Assembly: GCA_003156495.1 (NCBI GenBank)
Contig: PMHC01000288.1
Location: 5,387-13,497, forward strand
Length of the DNA stretch: 8,111 nucleotides
Reading direction: 5' to 3'
Source of the DNA: Acidobacteriaceae bacterium
GTDB taxonomy: Bacteria > Acidobacteriota > Terriglobia > Terriglobales > Acidobacteriaceae
Of the stretch, positions 7,115 to 8,111 are shown in pieces (position 1 is the first letter of the stretch; each line of letters opens with the position of its first letter). The position numbers and the translations under genes were made by a program. A model generated the notes under the pieces. It was not told where the DNA came from. It saw only the letters and a list, made by a program, of their open reading frames with translations, and did not search any database.

Positions 7115-7666
7115 TTATGCCCTCGTCATGTCAAAAAGGGCATTCTGAATGCTCATCATGGTCCCAGTTTGGGCTACTTCCGCCTCATCTTTCCCAAGGG
7201 CCGAAAGGATATCATCGACATCAATGGGGGTTGAGGTATTCCCTGGGTCGGACCACTCGGGAAATTCTTTATGAGTCTGGTCTGCGAGTTGAAAACCATC
7301 CTTACCGGAGCATTGAGCGAAGATCTCAGCGATGAGGTCATCCTCAGCAGGAGATAGTTCTGAGTCGCTCGGATCGGTGGTTAGAACAGCATCATAACCC
7401 TCTCGCCGAATGTGGGAAGACCAGAACGATGGACGGACAGGATCGCCCTTAACCTTAACAAGATCAAATATTTCGCTCGTCACAGGTCCCAACTTCATCG
7501 AGACGTAATGATCCGTGGTGACAGGGAGCCCCCACCGGTTCAGAGCTTCGCGGTCGAGCATATAGAGCATTTTGATGAGCGCGAGATATTGTAACCGCCC
7601 TCCGGCGAGACGTAACAGCGACGCTGCTGTTTGGGTCGCTTTAACTTCATCAAATGTCATACGCAT
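7115..7666 (-). CDS. Panacea-domain (DUF4065, SocA/GepA-like) putative antitoxin
   Basis: Soluble 183-aa protein. The Panacea/DUF4065 signature is clear: LQYLALIKMLYMLDREALNRWG (about 25-46), then PVTTDHYVSMKLGPVTSEIFDLVK (about 48-71). This matches the family pattern in which a K-L-Y-x-D-R helix is followed by a conserved Y-V-x-M-x-x-G-P-V turn. The C-terminal part holds an acidic stretch (SPAEDDLIAEIF) and HKEFPEW near 132-138, also common in the family. Known members include Caulobacter SocA, a proteolysis adaptor that neutralises SocB, and hyperpromiscuous PanA antitoxins. I chose the ATG at 7666 because GGAG sits seven bases upstream. An in-frame ATG at 7702 would add 12 residues (MMPSQAGGWSST) but has no convincing ribosome site. 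It is the first gene of a two-gene operon with the 128-aa protein. Confidence 0.88.
   Translation of the reverse strand: MRMTFDEVKATQTAASLLRLAGGRLQYLALIKMLYMLDREALNRWGLPVTTDHYVSMKLGPVTSEIFDLVKVKGDPVRPSFWSSHIRREGYDAVLTTDPSDSELSPAEDDLIAEIFAQCSGKDGFQLADQTHKEFPEWSDPGNTSTPIDVDDILSALGKDEAEVAQTGTMMSIQNALFDMTRA
7120..7124 (-). promoter_or_regulatory. Ribosome binding site GAGGG for the GTG-started gene
   Basis: GAGGG on the minus strand lies inside the last codons of the antitoxin candidate, seven bases before the GTG at 7112. It decides this non-ATG start and implies coupling to translation of the upstream gene. Confidence 0.65.
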
Positions 7667-7673
7667 CGTGGAA

Positions 7674-7677
7674 CTCC
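7674..7677 (-). promoter_or_regulatory. Ribosome binding site GGAG for the Panacea gene
   Basis: GGAG on the minus strand is seven bases from the ATG at 7666. It favours that start over the longer in-frame ATG at 7702. Confidence 0.55.
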
Positions 7678-7749
7678 ATCCGCCCGCTTGTGACGGCATC
7701 ATACCACCAATTTAGATTCCGCTTTGGTCGCCAGGGCTCATTTTTGCCG

Positions 7750-7777
7750 AATATACGCTCAATCTGGTAACGGCTAA
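7750..7777 (-). promoter_or_regulatory. Candidate promoter of the Panacea operon
   Basis: On the minus strand TTAGCC (7772-7777) and TATATT (7750-7755) are 16 bases apart, about 85 bases before the ATG at 7666. The -10 matches consensus at five of six positions but the -35 at only three. It is the best candidate I found by eye in this gap, nothing stronger. Confidence 0.3.
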
Positions 7778-7941
7778 CTCTAAGTATTCTATCGACAGAC
7801 ATCAGTACGATGTGAGATCACGCACAGTTTCTAAGGTTATTTCCAACTTGGGCTGATTAGATCGAGATATTGAACTGGAAGCGCGTCGCTACGCCGCCAG
7901 AATGTGCCAGCCGAGAGACGCTTGTAAGTTATTGAGGATTT
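7778..7941. other. Non-coding gap with no recognised feature
   Basis: No frame gives a convincing protein and no RNA fold stands out. The stretch lies between the candidate antitoxin promoter and the 3' end of the tRNA-Cys fragment. A short GCGT/ACGC palindrome is present near 7890 but is too weak to call. Confidence 0.5.
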
Positions 7942-7992
7942 TGGAGGCGCGGGCCGGAATCGAACCGGCGCATAAAGGTTTTGCAGACCTCT
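7942..7992 (-). tRNA. 3' fragment of tRNA-Cys (GCA), likely attachment-site remnant
   Basis: Read on the minus strand, the segment folds as the 3' part of a tRNA. It has anticodon stem GAGGT/ACCTT around loop CTGCAAA (anticodon GCA at 7982-7984), a five-base variable loop TATGC, and T arm GCCGG-TTCGATT-CCGGC. Then come the 3' acceptor strand CCGCGCC, discriminator U73 (7945, a cysteine identity base) and an encoded CCA (7942-7944). A complementary 5' acceptor strand GGCGCGG and a normal D arm are absent: beyond 7992 the sequence is unrelated. It therefore cannot be a working tRNA as it stands. A 3' tRNA copy starting just outside the anticodon stem is the typical footprint of a tyrosine-recombinase element inserted at a tRNA gene. 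A degraded tRNA gene is the alternative. Confidence 0.8.
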
Positions 7993-8012
7993 CCGGGGCA
8001 TTTATGCCGGTT
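7963..8012. repeat. Imperfect inverted repeat spanning the tRNA/element junction
   Basis: AACCGGCGCATAAA (7963-7976), inside the tRNA fragment, is mirrored by TTTATGCCGGTT (8001-8012) outside it. The arms are identical apart from a CG insertion in the left one, with a 24-base spacer that contains the anticodon loop. Tyrosine recombinases bind inverted core sites around the crossover, so this could be such a pair, but its centre (about 7988) is offset from the anticodon loop centre (7983). A plain hairpin is the alternative. Confidence 0.5.
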
Positions 8013-8093
8013 TGTACCCTATGCGTTGTGTTCGTATTTTCAATAGGTTAAGTCTCTCAGCTTCCAACCCGCACAACCCTGTCTAAACCGGCA
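8005..8093. repeat. Two inverted copies of TGCCGGTTT in the non-coding right end
   Basis: TGCCGGTTT at 8005-8013 recurs as AAACCGGCA at 8085-8093, and a related AACCGG lies in the tRNA T arm. Short repeated 9-mers next to a tRNA core could be recombinase arm sites. Nine bases in a GC-rich genome can also recur by chance. Otherwise I see no gene or RNA in 7993-8111. Confidence 0.3.
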
Positions 8094-8111
8094 CCCGCTA
8101 CAGTATCCGCT

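Noticed and set aside
7942..8020. A complete functional tRNA-Cys gene
   Set aside because: No 5' acceptor strand GGCGCGG and no normal D arm can be found within the following bases; a CCGG/CCGG pairing near 7993-8010 does not give a D loop with the conserved GG.
7942..8111. tRNA interrupted by a group I intron
   Set aside because: Such introns sit in the anticodon loop, but here the anticodon loop and both strands of its stem are continuous and the break lies 5' of the stem.
1..8111. CRISPR array or insertion sequence
   Set aside because: No regularly spaced direct repeats, transposase motifs or terminal inverted repeats with target duplications were seen.

Overview
The window looks like part of a Gram-negative bacterial chromosome. 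It carries the inner-membrane pump and outer-membrane lipoprotein channel of a tripartite efflux system, which requires two membranes. Most of it is GC-rich: sampled 60-base lines in the regulator gene are about 67-75% G+C, while the pump gene is more mixed. The protein style would fit Acidobacteriota or Proteobacteria, but I cannot decide between them from the sequence.

Layout. Positions 1-4210 (+) hold a 5'-truncated RND/HAE1 pump and a NodT/OprM-type outer-membrane factor. The two overlap by ATGA, so they form an operon. The periplasmic adaptor gene is not in the window and presumably lies upstream. Positions 4211-4407 separate two convergent transcription units and contain two strong hairpins. 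Positions 4408-5640 (-) encode a 12-helix MFS exporter of the YnfM type. It is divergent from a LysR regulator at 5711-6649 (+), the same arrangement as ynfL/ynfM in Escherichia coli. The 70-base AT-rich gap between them holds interleaved candidate promoters and a 7-bp inverted repeat.

After about 6650 the character changes. G+C falls to about 38-53% in sampled lines. A two-gene minus-strand operon follows: a Panacea/DUF4065 (SocA/GepA-type) antitoxin candidate at 7115-7666, then, 2 bases after its stop, a GTG-started 128-aa protein of unrecognised family at 6726-7112. I read the pair as a toxin-antitoxin or defence module whose putative toxin I cannot assign to a characterised family. This is the most interesting system in the window.

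The last stretch, 7667-8111, has no convincing protein gene. It contains the 3' part of a tRNA-Cys(GCA) gene on the minus strand (7942-7992), from the anticodon stem to an encoded CCA. The D arm and the 5' acceptor strand are replaced by unrelated sequence. This is the expected scar of a mobile element integrated at a tRNA gene. The flanking sequence also has an imperfect inverted repeat and further copies of TGCCGGTTT that could be recombinase sites. By the usual geometry the element lies to the right, beyond the window. The efflux and MFS/LysR genes look like ordinary chromosomal genes, whereas the right-hand 1.4 kb looks like accessory DNA.
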